Source of the DNA: an uncultured Lentisphaerota bacterium | GTDB taxonomy: Bacteria; Verrucomicrobiota; Lentisphaeria; Oligosphaerales; CAITYL01 | Reading direction: 5' to 3' | Length of the DNA: 64,000 nucleotides | Assembly: GCA_903921725.1 (NCBI GenBank) | Contig: CAIXRA010000040.1 | Location: forward strand, 62,001-126,000 | Shown here: in pieces, positions 16,199 to 26,309 of the stretch | How positions within the stretch are numbered: the stretch's first letter is position 1 | Layout of the letters: each line of letters begins with the position of its first letter | Notes under the pieces: model-generated | Databases searched by the model: none | What the model was told of the DNA's origin: nothing | Seen by the model: the letters and a program-made list of their open reading frames with translations, nothing else | Made by a program: the position numbers and the translations under genes

Positions 16199-17047
16199 AT
16201 GGAAAAAACCAAGGTCAACCCCGACGCCATCAAGGCCTACGAGGACACCGACTTCCTCAAGACGGACGCCTGCCGGGCGATCCGGCTCCAGCTCGAGTTC
16301 CTGCGCCCCGACACCATCATGGCCGCGCACCGCATCCGCTCGACCATCGTGCTGTTCGGCAGTGCGCGCATCCCGGCGCCGGACATCGCCACCGCGCAGC
16401 TCGAAAACGCCGCCACGCAGCTGGCCGCCAACCCCGACGATCCGGCGCTCACGGCCGCCTTGCGCACCGCCGAAGCCCGGTTCAAGCTCAGCCACTACTA
16501 CCAGATCGCCCGCGAGTTTGCCGCCATCGTCAGCCGCGTCAGCCAGGACGCGCACGGCTGCGAGTTCGTCATCACCACCGGCGGCGGCGGCGGAATCATG
16601 GAGGCGGGCAACCGCGGCGCCTACGATGTCGGCGCCAAATCCGTCGGCCTCAACATCAGCCTGCCGTTCGAGCAGCGCCCGAACCCCTACATCCCCGAAA
16701 ACCTCACCTTCCATTTCCATTACTTCAGCATCCGCAAGATGCATTTCCTCAAGCGCGCCAAGGCGCTCTGCTGCTTCCCCGGCGGCTACGGCACCATGGA
16801 CGAGCTGTTCGAATGCCTGACCCTGATCCAGACGAAAAAAATCCCGCTCATGCCCGTGGTACTTTTCGGCCGCGAATTCTGGGAGAAGACGGTCAACTGG
16901 CAGAACTTCGCCGACATGGAGCTTATCTGCCCCGAGGACCTGAAGCTCGTCCACTACTGCGAAACCGCGCAGGAGGCCTGGGACTACATCCGCGAATTCT
17001 GGGCCGCGCACCCCGAAGCGCAGCGCCACGGAAAACACCACGTCTGA
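16199..17047 (+). CDS. LOG-family Rossmann-fold protein (TIGR00730)
   Basis: 282 residues. The motifs GGGGGIMEAGNRGA and PGGYGTMDELFE are the nucleotide-binding signatures of the LOG/'lysine decarboxylase-like' family, whose studied members are cytokinin-activating 5'-monophosphate phosphoribohydrolases or nucleotide 5'-monophosphate nucleosidases (PpnN). It has about 60 extra N-terminal residues before the first strand (STIVLFGSARIP), as in the longer bacterial group. The substrate cannot be fixed from sequence. Confidence 0.88.
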   Translation: MEKTKVNPDAIKAYEDTDFLKTDACRAIRLQLEFLRPDTIMAAHRIRSTIVLFGSARIPAPDIATAQLENAATQLAANPDDPALTAALRTAEARFKLSHYYQIAREFAAIVSRVSQDAHGCEFVITTGGGGGIMEAGNRGAYDVGAKSVGLNISLPFEQRPNPYIPENLTFHFHYFSIRKMHFLKRAKALCCFPGGYGTMDELFECLTLIQTKKIPLMPVVLFGREFWEKTVNWQNFADMELICPEDLKLVHYCETAQEAWDYIREFWAAHPEAQRHGKHHV

Positions 17048-17084
17048 CCCGCAGCCGCTCCACCCAACCGCCCAAGGCGCCCCC

Positions 17085-17801
17085 ATGCCCGAATCATCCG
17101 CCAACACCGCCACACACACACCGCAGGCCGCCCCCCGCGGGATTCCCTGGAAGCCGCTGCTCGTCTTCGGCTTCCTCGCGGCGGCGCTGGCCGTGCTCTA
17201 CCTCTCCCCCCTCGGCGGAAAGCTCAAGCACATCCAGGATTTCTCCCAAGAGCTTTCCGGGCGGCTTAACGGCATGGGCGCGGCGGGCGTGCTGGCGTTC
17301 TGCGGCGGCGTGTTCCTGCTCTCCGCCGTCGGCGTGCCCCGGCTGGCGCTCTGCGTGCTGGGCGGCGCCGTGTACGGCTTCTGGTGGGGGCTGCTCTGGA
17401 CGCAGATCCCGACGCTCCCCGGCTATTACGTCACCTTCCTCTTCGTGCGCTGGGGTGGCCGCGACTACGTCCTGCGCCGCTGGCCGCGGGTGGCGAAGCT
17501 GCACGCCGCGCTCGACGGCCATTCAGTCTGGAAGATCGTCCTCATCCGCCAGATGCCCGTGACCGGCGTCATCATCAACTTTTTCCTCGGCCTCAGCCCC
17601 GTGCGGCACCGGGATTTCCTCCTCGGCACCCTCATCGGCCTCATCCCGCAGGCCGTCCCCGCCGTGCTCGTCGGCAGCACCGCCAGGCACGGGAACACCA
17701 CTCACCAGCTCCTGATCCTTGGCGCCACCGCCGTCCTCGCCTGCGGCTACATCCTCTTCCGCCGCTTCGCCCGCCGACGGAGCGACCTCGCCGAAGATTG
17801 A
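17085..17801 (+). CDS. TVP38/TMEM64 (VTT domain) membrane protein
   Basis: 238 residues, about six hydrophobic segments. The central 'GVPRLALCVLGGAVYGFWWGLLWTQI' and 'VLIRQMPVTGVIINFFLGLSPV' correspond to the VTT/SNARE-associated domain with its re-entrant Gly-rich loop. Relatives include DedA proteins and scramblases. It follows the LOG-family gene by 37 bases on the same strand and may be cotranscribed with it. Confidence 0.82.
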   Translation: MPESSANTATHTPQAAPRGIPWKPLLVFGFLAAALAVLYLSPLGGKLKHIQDFSQELSGRLNGMGAAGVLAFCGGVFLLSAVGVPRLALCVLGGAVYGFWWGLLWTQIPTLPGYYVTFLFVRWGGRDYVLRRWPRVAKLHAALDGHSVWKIVLIRQMPVTGVIINFFLGLSPVRHRDFLLGTLIGLIPQAVPAVLVGSTARHGNTTHQLLILGATAVLACGYILFRRFARRRSDLAED

Positions 17802-17922
17802 AGGCCCGTCCCCGGAAGGCTGGCGGCGACTGGAAATCCGCCGCACCTCACAGTACAGTGCAACCGGATGCGCACCCGCAGGGTTCCCGCAGACGTACGG
17901 GGCGCACCACAGGAGAACGGCC

Positions 17923-18402
17923 ATGCCCAAACTGCAAAAAGGCGATACCGCCCCCGACTTTGAACTCCAGGACCAGAACGGACACCCGGTCAAGCTCGCC
18001 GATTTCCGCGGCGAAAAACTGCTCGTCTATTTCTACCCCCGCGCCAACACCCCCGGCTGCACCACGCAGTCCTGCGCCGTGCGCGACAACCTCCGCCTTC
18101 TGGTCGCCCGCGGCGTATCCGCCGTCGGCATCAGCCCCGACCCGGCCAAAGCCCAGAAACGGTTTGACGACGATTTCTCCCTCGGCTTCCCGCTGCTGTC
18201 CGATGAAACCCACGCCGTCGCCGAAGCCTACGGCGTCTGGGACAAGAAAACCCTGTACGGCAAGCTCCATTTCGGCATCATCCGCTCCTCGTTCCTCATC
18301 GCGCCCGACGGCGTCGTCATGGAGGCTTGGTACAAGGTCAGCCCCGGCGACACCGTGCCCAACGTCCTCGACGCAATCAGCCACCTCGGCACCCCCACCT
18401 GA
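17923..18402 (+). CDS. bcp: thioredoxin-dependent peroxiredoxin (Bcp/PrxQ type)
   Basis: 159 residues. Active-site TPGCTTQSC carries the peroxidatic Cys and the resolving Cys five residues later, the arrangement of atypical 2-Cys BCP/PrxQ enzymes; 'GDTAPDFELQDQNG' and 'RSSFLIAPDGVV' complete the fold. The ATG follows AGGAGA; an extension to 17719 reads the end of the previous gene in another frame. It reduces peroxides and fits the flavodiiron protein as oxygen-stress defence. Confidence 0.94.
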   Translation: MPKLQKGDTAPDFELQDQNGHPVKLADFRGEKLLVYFYPRANTPGCTTQSCAVRDNLRLLVARGVSAVGISPDPAKAQKRFDDDFSLGFPLLSDETHAVAEAYGVWDKKTLYGKLHFGIIRSSFLIAPDGVVMEAWYKVSPGDTVPNVLDAISHLGTPT

Positions 18403-18758
18403 GGAGAAGAGTTCAACGTTCAACGCCGGCTGACATGAATTGAAACGCAACGGCGCGAAGGCGCAAAGGGTGGGCGGAGAACGTTCAACGCCTTCCTCAA
18501 GCCGCCCCAACGGGGCATCACATGATAGCCTGGGGCAACGCCCCAGGGAAAATGGCAATAATAATGATTTCAACCCTGAAGGGGTTGCCCAACGAATCGC
18601 GAACGGGCGGCATGCGGCGAAAAGAACGTTCAACGCTCAACATGCAACGAAAAAATTGGATTTATGCGTTTGCAAGACTTGAACGTTGAGCGTTTATTTG
18701 TTATTCTGTGTTCACCCCCTTTTCACGGCCGCGCCGCGGCCAGCCCCGGAGGTTTCCC
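18403..18758. repeat. composite repeat region before arfB
   Basis: No real gene. Three repeat types are visible: GTTCAACG-type units (18412-18430, 18480-18490, 18628-18650 and their inverse GAACGTTGAGCG near 18681), a hairpin CCTGGGGCAACGCCCCAGG around 18530, and a CCCCAACGGGGCATCACATGA segment with a TTTCAACCCTGAAGGGGTTG palindrome near 18568-18587. The last two form a unit I recall as a widespread interspersed element in PVC genomes; that is memory, unchecked. An open frame from 18440 reads through these repeats and is not credible. Confidence 0.65.
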
Positions 18759-19184
18759 ATGATCCGCGTGACACCAACCATTTCGATTGAGGAAAATGAA
18801 ATCAGCATGAGCTTCACCCGCGCCTCCGGGCCGGGTGGCCAAAACGTCAACAAGGTCTCCACCGCCGCCCAGCTCCGCTTCAACGTCGAAACCAGCCCCG
18901 GGCTCCTGCCCGGCGTCAAGACCCGCCTGAAGAAGCTCGCCAGCCACCACATGACGCAGGGGGGCGAGCTGGTCATCGACGCCCGCCAGTACCGCTCCCA
19001 GCTCGAGAACCGCGAGGACGCCATGCAGCGGCTGCTCGAACTCATCCGCAAGGCCGCCGTTGCGCCCAAGCGCCGCGTCAAGACCAAGGCCACCCTCTCC
19101 TCCAAGCGCCGCAACAGCACCGCCAAGAAAATCCGCAGCACAACCAAGTCCGGCCGCCGCGCCAGATTCAGCGCCGAGGACTAA
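18759..19184 (+). CDS. arfB: alternative ribosome-rescue factor ArfB
   Basis: 141 residues. The release-factor catalytic loop GPGGQNVNKV (GGQ at about residues 26-28) is followed by a basic, lysine/arginine-rich C-terminal tail (RRVKTKATLSSKRRN...KSGRRARF) that in ArfB/YaeJ/ICT1 enters the empty mRNA channel. There is no codon-recognition domain, which separates it from RF1/RF2. It hydrolyses peptidyl-tRNA on stalled ribosomes. An upstream in-frame start at 18708 is rejected; the ATG at 18759 follows CCGGAGG. Confidence 0.93.
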   Translation: MIRVTPTISIEENEISMSFTRASGPGGQNVNKVSTAAQLRFNVETSPGLLPGVKTRLKKLASHHMTQGGELVIDARQYRSQLENREDAMQRLLELIRKAAVAPKRRVKTKATLSSKRRNSTAKKIRSTTKSGRRARFSAED

Positions 19185-19215
19185 GCCGACCCGCTACGCC
19201 CCGCCAAAGGACAGC

Positions 19216-20370
19216 ATGCCCTCCCCCGCCTTCACCGCCGCGCTCGACATCGGCACCAACTCGGTCGTGCTTCTCCTGCTCCGGCGTGATGCGGACGGCG
19301 TCCTCCGGCGCGTGCTCGAACCGGCGCGCATCACCCGCCTCGGCGAGGACACCGCCAGGACCGGCGTGCTCAAGCCGCAGGCCATGGAACGCACCCTCGC
19401 CGCCGTCGCGGAGCTGATGCGCGGACTCCGCGAAGTTGCGCCGCACTGCACCGGCGCCGCCGCCGCGACCAGCGCCGTGCGCGACGCCGCCAACGGCGCG
19501 GAATTCCTCGGCCGCTGTGCGGAGATCATCGGCGGACAGCCCGCGCTCTTCTCCGGCCGGGAGGAGGCCGACACCATGTTCCGCGGCGCCACCGACGGCC
19601 TGCCGCCCGGCACGCGCTGCCTCTGCGCCGACATCGGCGGCGGCTCAACCGAACTGGCCGCGGGCGAACCCGGCCGCTGCACCGCACGCACCAGCCTCAA
19701 TCTCGGCTGCGTCCGCCTTGGCGAAACACACAGCCTCCTTTCCCGCGCCACCCCCGCCGACATCGCCGCCGCCCGCCAAGCCGCCGCGGAACTGCTGCGC
19801 GGAGCCTGTCAGGGGATGGCGTCCTCCCATCCCCTGACCCCCCTGGAGGGTGCCGGTGGCACCGATTTATTTTCAACCGCCGGCGTTGCGGAGTGCGCAG
19901 GCGGAAGCGGCGACGGGGTGCCGGCAACGCGCGGCACGCCTGCGGACTCCGCAACTCCGGGATTAAAAGAAAACCGTGGCGGAGCCACTCTCCAGAGGGG
20001 TTCGGGGGGAGGCGAGAACGGCATCCCCCCGACCGTTCTCGCCTGCGGCGGGACGGCGACGACTTTTGCGGCGATGGCGGCGGGCGTGGCGCCGTTTGAT
20101 CCGGAGCGGATCCAGGGGATGCGCTTCAGCCGGGCGTGCGTGGAGGAGTGGGCGGCGCGTCTGCTGCCGCTGACGCCGGAGGAGCGTGCGCGGAAAAACC
20201 CCGGCCTGTCGCCGGACCGCGCCCCCGTGCTTCCGGCCGGGCTCCTCATCCTGGCCGAAATCCTACGGGCTTCCGGCGCGCCGGAGGCGACCGTCACCAG
20301 CCGCGGGCTCCGCCACGGCATCTGCCTGCGCCTCCTCGCCGGCGAACTGCGGCCGACCTGGACAACGTGA
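19216..20370 (+). CDS. ppx: Ppx/GppA family phosphatase with an internal repeat-derived insertion
   Basis: 384 residues. Ppx/GppA enzymes hydrolyse polyphosphate or pppGpp. Actin-like ATPase fold markers are ALDIGTNSVVLLL at the start, 'AAATSAVRDAANG', 'FSGREEAD', the phosphate loop ADIGGGSTEL and the late CGGTATTFAAM. Between ELLRGA and PTVLACGG the family is normally continuous, but here about 75 residues of low-complexity sequence intervene (19803-20031). The frame is kept throughout, so a product is plausible; whether it is active is unknown. One GCGGANTCCGC copy is in the insert and another in the conserved part (19421). Confidence 0.88.
   Translation: MPSPAFTAALDIGTNSVVLLLLRRDADGVLRRVLEPARITRLGEDTARTGVLKPQAMERTLAAVAELMRGLREVAPHCTGAAAATSAVRDAANGAEFLGRCAEIIGGQPALFSGREEADTMFRGATDGLPPGTRCLCADIGGGSTELAAGEPGRCTARTSLNLGCVRLGETHSLLSRATPADIAAARQAAAELLRGACQGMASSHPLTPLEGAGGTDLFSTAGVAECAGGSGDGVPATRGTPADSATPGLKENRGGATLQRGSGGGENGIPPTVLACGGTATTFAAMAAGVAPFDPERIQGMRFSRACVEEWAARLLPLTPEERARKNPGLSPDRAPVLPAGLLILAEILRASGAPEATVTSRGLRHGICLRLLAGELRPTWTT
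19803..20031. repeat. low-complexity insertion within ppx
   Basis: Begins with a perfect 11-bp stem hairpin (TCAGGGGATGG at 19809-19819 and its complement at 19827-19837), followed by further short palindromes, a degenerate TTGCGGAGTGCGCA and an exact TGCGGACTCCGCA (19941). Codon usage and encoded composition (Gly, Ala, Thr, Ser) differ from the flanking enzyme. Looks like one or more nested REP-type insertions that kept the frame. Confidence 0.7.
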
Positions 20371-20461
20371 GCCGCGCCGCCCTTGGATGCGCGCTTGGCC
20401 GGTGGTATATTCCGAATCAAGTGGCGTTCCGGCAACACGGCGCCGCACAAGGGACTCCGCG

Positions 20462-21178
20462 ATGTTCGCAATCTCCGACTGGTATTCCTCCCTGGGATCG
20501 CTCTCCTTTCCGACGCTCTTCATCCGCCTCGCGCCGGAGGAGAAGGCCGCCCTGCTCTCCGGCGACGCGGAATGCCCCGCGGCGAAGACGGTCATCAACC
20601 GGCTTGACGAGGCGATCCGCGCCCAGCCGCGGCTTCCCGGCCTGCCGGGAAGCGCCTTCGCCGGCGCCGACATCTGCGCGCCAACCGACAGCCCGAAATA
20701 CCGCCCGGGAACCTCCGTCGGCTCCGGCGAGGAGGCGTGGCGCCTGCTGGCGTCGAGCCCGAAGGTGCAGGCGGCATTCCGCGACGGCCGAACCGAACGC
20801 CTCACCATCCGCCCCTTCCGCCGCATGGACAAGACGCGCGAGTTCCGCATGTTCTTCCGCGGCGGCAAATTGCTGGCCATGTCGCAGTACTGCCTGGAAC
20901 GCCACTTCCGCCGCCTCGAGGGGCGCAAGGCCGAAATCTGGCAGCGCGGGCTCGACCTGGCCGCCGCAATGACACCGTTCCTGCCGGACACCACGCTCAC
21001 CGCCGACTGCTACCTGAAGTCGGACGGCGAGATGATGCTGGTCGACCTCAACCCCTGGGGGCCGCCCACCGACCCGCTGCTGTTCCGCAACTGGGACCGC
21101 GACTGGGAGAACGCCGGCGGCCTCAAACTCATCCCGCCCCCCGTCACCATGGGCGGCGATGTGAAGGTTTCGTTCTGA
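20462..21178 (+). CDS. bacterial Cdc123-like (D123 family) ATP-grasp protein
   Basis: 238 residues. Three stretches match the Cdc123/D123 family: N-terminal 'SDWYSSLGSLSFPTLFIRL', central 'TREFRMFFRGGKLLAMSQYCLERHF', and 'DCYLKSDGEMMLVDLNPWGPPTDPLLF', where the last holds the metal-binding Asp/Asn of the ATP-grasp site. Eukaryotic Cdc123 assembles eIF2, which bacteria lack, so the bacterial substrate must differ; peptide-ligase-type chemistry is possible. The stop is one base from the ATG of the acyl-CoA synthetase downstream, so both are probably made together. GGTATATT at 20404-20411 could be a -10 element. Confidence 0.7.
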   Translation: MFAISDWYSSLGSLSFPTLFIRLAPEEKAALLSGDAECPAAKTVINRLDEAIRAQPRLPGLPGSAFAGADICAPTDSPKYRPGTSVGSGEEAWRLLASSPKVQAAFRDGRTERLTIRPFRRMDKTREFRMFFRGGKLLAMSQYCLERHFRRLEGRKAEIWQRGLDLAAAMTPFLPDTTLTADCYLKSDGEMMLVDLNPWGPPTDPLLFRNWDRDWENAGGLKLIPPPVTMGGDVKVSF

Positions 21179-21179
21179 C

Positions 21180-22916
21180 ATGCACCATCTCGGCAAACTG
21201 CTTGCGCACTCCGCACCCCGGTGGAGCGACCGCCCGTTCCTGATCGGCATCGAGAAGGACGAGCTGCGGCGCACCCTCTACGGCGAGTTCCGCGGCCAGG
21301 TGCTGGCGTGGGCGGCATTCCTGAAGGAGCGCGGCGTCGGCCGGGGCGACCGCGTCGGCATCGTCTCGCACAAAAGCCCGCACCAGCTCCGGGCGCTGTA
21401 CGCCTGCTGGCATCTGGGCGCCGTCGCGGTGCCGGTCTGCGAAGGGCTCGGCGACCGCGAGATGGGGTTCGTGTTCAAGGACGCCGAACCCCGGATCGTG
21501 CTGGTGGACGAGACGCTCGCCGGGTTGGCGGCGCGCAACTGCGGCTCCGTCCCGACGGCCGGGTTCGGTGAACTCCCGATGACGCCGCCCGCCGTGACGC
21601 CGGAGATCGCGGAGCTCGACGCCGACGCCGTGGCCGTGCTGATCTACACCAGCGGCTCCACCGGCTGCCCCAAGGGTGTCATGCTCACCCACAAGAACCT
21701 CTACCGCAACGCGGAATGCACGCTCTCCGTCATCAACATGGAACACGGCCGCGAGGTGCTGCTCTCGCTGCTGCCGTACTGGCACAGCTACGCGCTGGTA
21801 GTCGAGGCCGTCGCCTCCGTGATGGTCGGCCTGGCCGTCGCCATCCCAAAGGACATCCGCGACTTCCGCAAGAACATCGGCCGCTACGCGCCGACCATCG
21901 TGCTGCTGGTGCCGCGCATCGCCGACGTGCTGCGCTCCGGAATCATGAAGCAGGTCGAGGAGTCCGACCCCGCCGTGAAGGCGCTCTTCCAGCAGGCGCT
22001 GCACAACGCCTCCCGCATCTTCACGCACGACCCGCGGCTCGACGGCGGCATCCTGCGCATCCTCTCGCACCACGTCTTCTACGACCCCGTCGTCTTCGGC
22101 CGGGTGCGCGGCGCGTTCGGCGGCCGGCTGAAGTTCTTCATCTCCGGCGGCGCGCCGCTCGACCTGGAGCACCAGCTCTTCTTCAAGCAGGTCGGCATCC
22201 CGATCTACCAGGGATACGGCCTCTCCGAAGCCTCGCCGATCATCAGCACCAACCACGAGCACGCCCACCGGCTCGGAAGCTGCGGCCGGCCAATGCCCTG
22301 GCTCTTCCCGGAGCACGGCGGCGACTTCACCTTCCTCGCGGCGGACGGCGCCTCCGGCAAAAACCTCCACGGCGAACTGGCCGTGCGCGGCGACTGCGTG
22401 ATGAAGGGCTACTGGCGCCACGCCGACGACAGCGCCAAGACGGTGAAGGACGGCTGGCTCCACACCGGCGACATCGGCCGCCTCGACCCGGACGGCTACC
22501 TGCACATCGACGGGCGCAAGAGCAACATGCTCGTCCTCGCCGGCGGCGAAAAACTGCACCCCGAGCATGTCGAGGAGGCGATCCGCACCGACCGCCTCTT
22601 CCGCGATGTCATGGTCATCGGCGACAAGTGCCAGAACGTCTACGCCTGCGTCAGCCTCGACGACACCGCCGCCGCCGCCATCCCCGAGGCCGGGCGCGCC
22701 GCCGAAGCCAGAAAACGGGTCCTGGCCGCCACCGCGCACCTCGCGCCGTTCCAGCGGCCGAAGGACGTCCTGCTGTTGCCGCCGCTGCGCCTCGAGGACG
22801 GCACCGTCACCGCCACCCTCAAGCTCCGCCGCTTCCGCGTCTGGGAGCTCCACGGTGGCCTCATCCGCGACTTCCTCACCCGCAACGGCGAGGACGCCGC
22901 GGCAGGCGCGCGGTGA
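21180..22916 (+). CDS. AMP-dependent acyl-CoA synthetase/ligase
   Basis: 578 residues. ANL superfamily motifs: P-loop YTSGSTGCPKGVMLTH, YGLSEASP, 'GWLHTGDIGRLDPDGYLHIDGR', and a C-terminal Lys within TATLKLRRF that should be the adenylation lysine. The layout is that of bacterial long-chain fatty acid-CoA ligases (FadD15/AAS-like). Coupled to the Cdc123-like gene upstream, which raises the chance that the acyl donor serves that protein's reaction rather than bulk beta-oxidation; no beta-oxidation gene is in the window. Confidence 0.85.
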   Translation: MHHLGKLLAHSAPRWSDRPFLIGIEKDELRRTLYGEFRGQVLAWAAFLKERGVGRGDRVGIVSHKSPHQLRALYACWHLGAVAVPVCEGLGDREMGFVFKDAEPRIVLVDETLAGLAARNCGSVPTAGFGELPMTPPAVTPEIAELDADAVAVLIYTSGSTGCPKGVMLTHKNLYRNAECTLSVINMEHGREVLLSLLPYWHSYALVVEAVASVMVGLAVAIPKDIRDFRKNIGRYAPTIVLLVPRIADVLRSGIMKQVEESDPAVKALFQQALHNASRIFTHDPRLDGGILRILSHHVFYDPVVFGRVRGAFGGRLKFFISGGAPLDLEHQLFFKQVGIPIYQGYGLSEASPIISTNHEHAHRLGSCGRPMPWLFPEHGGDFTFLAADGASGKNLHGELAVRGDCVMKGYWRHADDSAKTVKDGWLHTGDIGRLDPDGYLHIDGRKSNMLVLAGGEKLHPEHVEEAIRTDRLFRDVMVIGDKCQNVYACVSLDDTAAAAIPEAGRAAEARKRVLAATAHLAPFQRPKDVLLLPPLRLEDGTVTATLKLRRFRVWELHGGLIRDFLTRNGEDAAAGAR

Positions 22917-22994
22917 ACATTCCCCACGGCGGGACCAGGGGGAATCGGCGGTCCATGCGGTATAGTACCGCCTGCAACAGCCGAATCTGAACAG

Positions 22995-24068
22995 ATGGAA
23001 CCCGTACCCATGGTCCGCACCGACAACCTGAACATCGAACGCTTCGTCCCGCTCTCGCCGCCCGACGCGGTCAAGGCGGAGATCCCCATGACGGAAAAGG
23101 CCGCCGACACGGTCGTCGCCGGACGCGCCGCCGTCCAGGCCATCCTCTCCGGACGCGACCCGCGCCAGCTGCTCATCGCCGGCCCCTGCTCCGTCCACAG
23201 CCGCCGCGACGCGCTCGAATACGCCGGACGCCTGAAACAGCTCGCCGCCGAAGTCACCGACGTCTTCTGCATCGTCATGCGCGTCTATTTTGAAAAACCG
23301 CGCACCACCGTCGGCTGGAAGGGACTGCTCTACGACCCGGACCTGAACGGCACCTACGACATCGAGAAGGGGATCCGTCTGGCCCGCCGCATCCTCTTGG
23401 AGATCAACGAGACCGGTCTTCCGGCGGCCACCGAGATGCTGGAGCCCATCGTGCCCCAGTACATCACCGACCTCATCGCCTGGGGCGCCATCGGCGCGCG
23501 CACCACCGAATCGCAGACGCACCGCCAGATGGCCAGCGGCCTCTCCATGCCCATCGGCTTCAAGAACAGCACCGACGGTAGCATGCGCGCCGCCGTGGAC
23601 GCCATCAAGACCGCCCTCTCCCCCCACGCCTTCATCGGCGTCACCGGCGACGGCCGCGCCGCCATCTTCCGCACCAGCGGCAACCCCTACGGCCACCTCA
23701 TCCTGCGCGGCGGCCTCAACGGCCCCAACCACACCTCCGAAAACATCGCCTACGCCCGCGAACTGATGCGCAAAAGCGGCATCGCCCCCGCCATCATCGT
23801 GGACTGCAGCCACGGCAACTCAAACAAGGACCACCGGCGCCAGGCGGAAGTCCTGCGGGACATTGTCCGCCAGGTCTGCGGCGGCGACCGGACCCTCCGC
23901 GGCGCCATGCTGGAAAGCTATCTGGAGTCCGGACGCCAGGAAATCCCGGAAAATCCCGCCGACCTCAGGCCCGGCGTCTCCATCACCGATGCCTGCCTCG
24001 GATGGGCCGAAACCGAGGCACTCATCCGCGAGGCCGCTGACGACCTCCGCAAGGCGCGCAGGGCCTGA
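22995..24068 (+). CDS. 3-deoxy-7-phosphoheptulonate synthase (DAHP synthase, type I)
   Basis: 357 residues, normal for the AroF/G/H group. Condenses PEP and erythrose 4-phosphate at the entry of the shikimate pathway. Signatures: 'LLIAGPCSVHS', 'MRVYFEKPRTTVGWKGL', 'GARTTESQTHRQMASGLSMPIGFKN', 'TSGNPYGHLILRGG', and the metal-binding 'DCSHGNSNK'. Which aromatic amino acid controls it cannot be read off. TATAGT at 22961-22966 is a plausible -10 about 30 bases upstream of the ATG. Confidence 0.95.
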   Translation: MEPVPMVRTDNLNIERFVPLSPPDAVKAEIPMTEKAADTVVAGRAAVQAILSGRDPRQLLIAGPCSVHSRRDALEYAGRLKQLAAEVTDVFCIVMRVYFEKPRTTVGWKGLLYDPDLNGTYDIEKGIRLARRILLEINETGLPAATEMLEPIVPQYITDLIAWGAIGARTTESQTHRQMASGLSMPIGFKNSTDGSMRAAVDAIKTALSPHAFIGVTGDGRAAIFRTSGNPYGHLILRGGLNGPNHTSENIAYARELMRKSGIAPAIIVDCSHGNSNKDHRRQAEVLRDIVRQVCGGDRTLRGAMLESYLESGRQEIPENPADLRPGVSITDACLGWAETEALIREAADDLRKARRA

Positions 24069-24192
24069 ACCGCCCCCGCCTCCCCCGCAAAAAATGCGCG
24101 CCGGGACAAAGACGGGGTATATTGACTCCCGACATGGACAAGCCGCGCGGGCGCATTCCCGCACACCGAGCGCGCAGAAGGCAACACAAGAA

Positions 24193-25977
<1,785 letters not shown>

Positions 25978-26027
25978 GGCGCGGACGACGCGGCCGGAAG
26001 CGGCGGCTTTCTTTCACCGGAACCCTG

Positions 26028-26056
26028 TTGACGCAGGCGCCTCACCGGCTTACATT
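26028..26056 (+). promoter_or_regulatory. sigma70-type promoter of tRNA-Gly
   Basis: TTGACG (-35) at 26028-26033, 17-base spacer, TACATT (-10) at 26051-26056, about 20 bases before the mature tRNA 5' end. Overlapping alternatives CATTAT and TTATAC give longer spacers. Confidence 0.7.
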
Positions 26057-26075
26057 ATACGCTGTCTTTTCCATA

Positions 26076-26149
26076 GCGGGCGTAGCATAGTGGTAATGCG
26101 TCAGCCTTCCAAGCTGATGAGGAGGGTTCGATTCCCTCCGCCCGCTCCA
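26076..26149 (+). tRNA. tRNA-Gly, anticodon TCC
   Basis: Cloverleaf reads cleanly: acceptor arms GCGGGCG (26076-26082) and CGCCCGC (26139-26145), discriminator T, encoded CCA (26147-26149). Anticodon stem TCAGC/GCTGA encloses the loop CTTCCAA with anticodon TCC at 26108-26110, decoding GGA (and wobble GGG). T arm GGAGG-GTTCGATTC-CCTCC is standard. It is the only tRNA in the window. Confidence 0.97.
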
Positions 26150-26165
26150 CTCTTAACGCACTACA

Positions 26166-26191
26166 AACCAGCCATTTGCGGCTGGTTTTTT
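26166..26191 (+). terminator. intrinsic terminator of tRNA-Gly
   Basis: Stem AACCAGCC (26166-26173) and GGCTGGTT (26180-26187) with a six-base loop, followed by a T run that continues TTTTTGTTTTTT. It separates the tRNA from the convergent hflX gene. Confidence 0.9.
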
Positions 26192-26309
26192 GTTTTTTCA
26201 CCCACCCCATCCAAAACCCACGGGCCAGGCCGCCGGATGAGGATTTCCGGCTGCGGGCGTGAACCCCCGCATCGGGATTCAGGTTCAAGGAGGGGCGGGC
26301 GGAACGGCC

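Noticed and set aside
18440..18682. 80-residue open frame between bcp and arfB
   Set aside because: It is a translation of palindromic repeats with no Shine-Dalgarno or family.
21144..23813. 889-residue minus-strand open frame
   Set aside because: Antisense to the acyl-CoA synthetase and DAHP synthase genes; Gly/Val/Asp-rich shadow typical of high-GC coding DNA.
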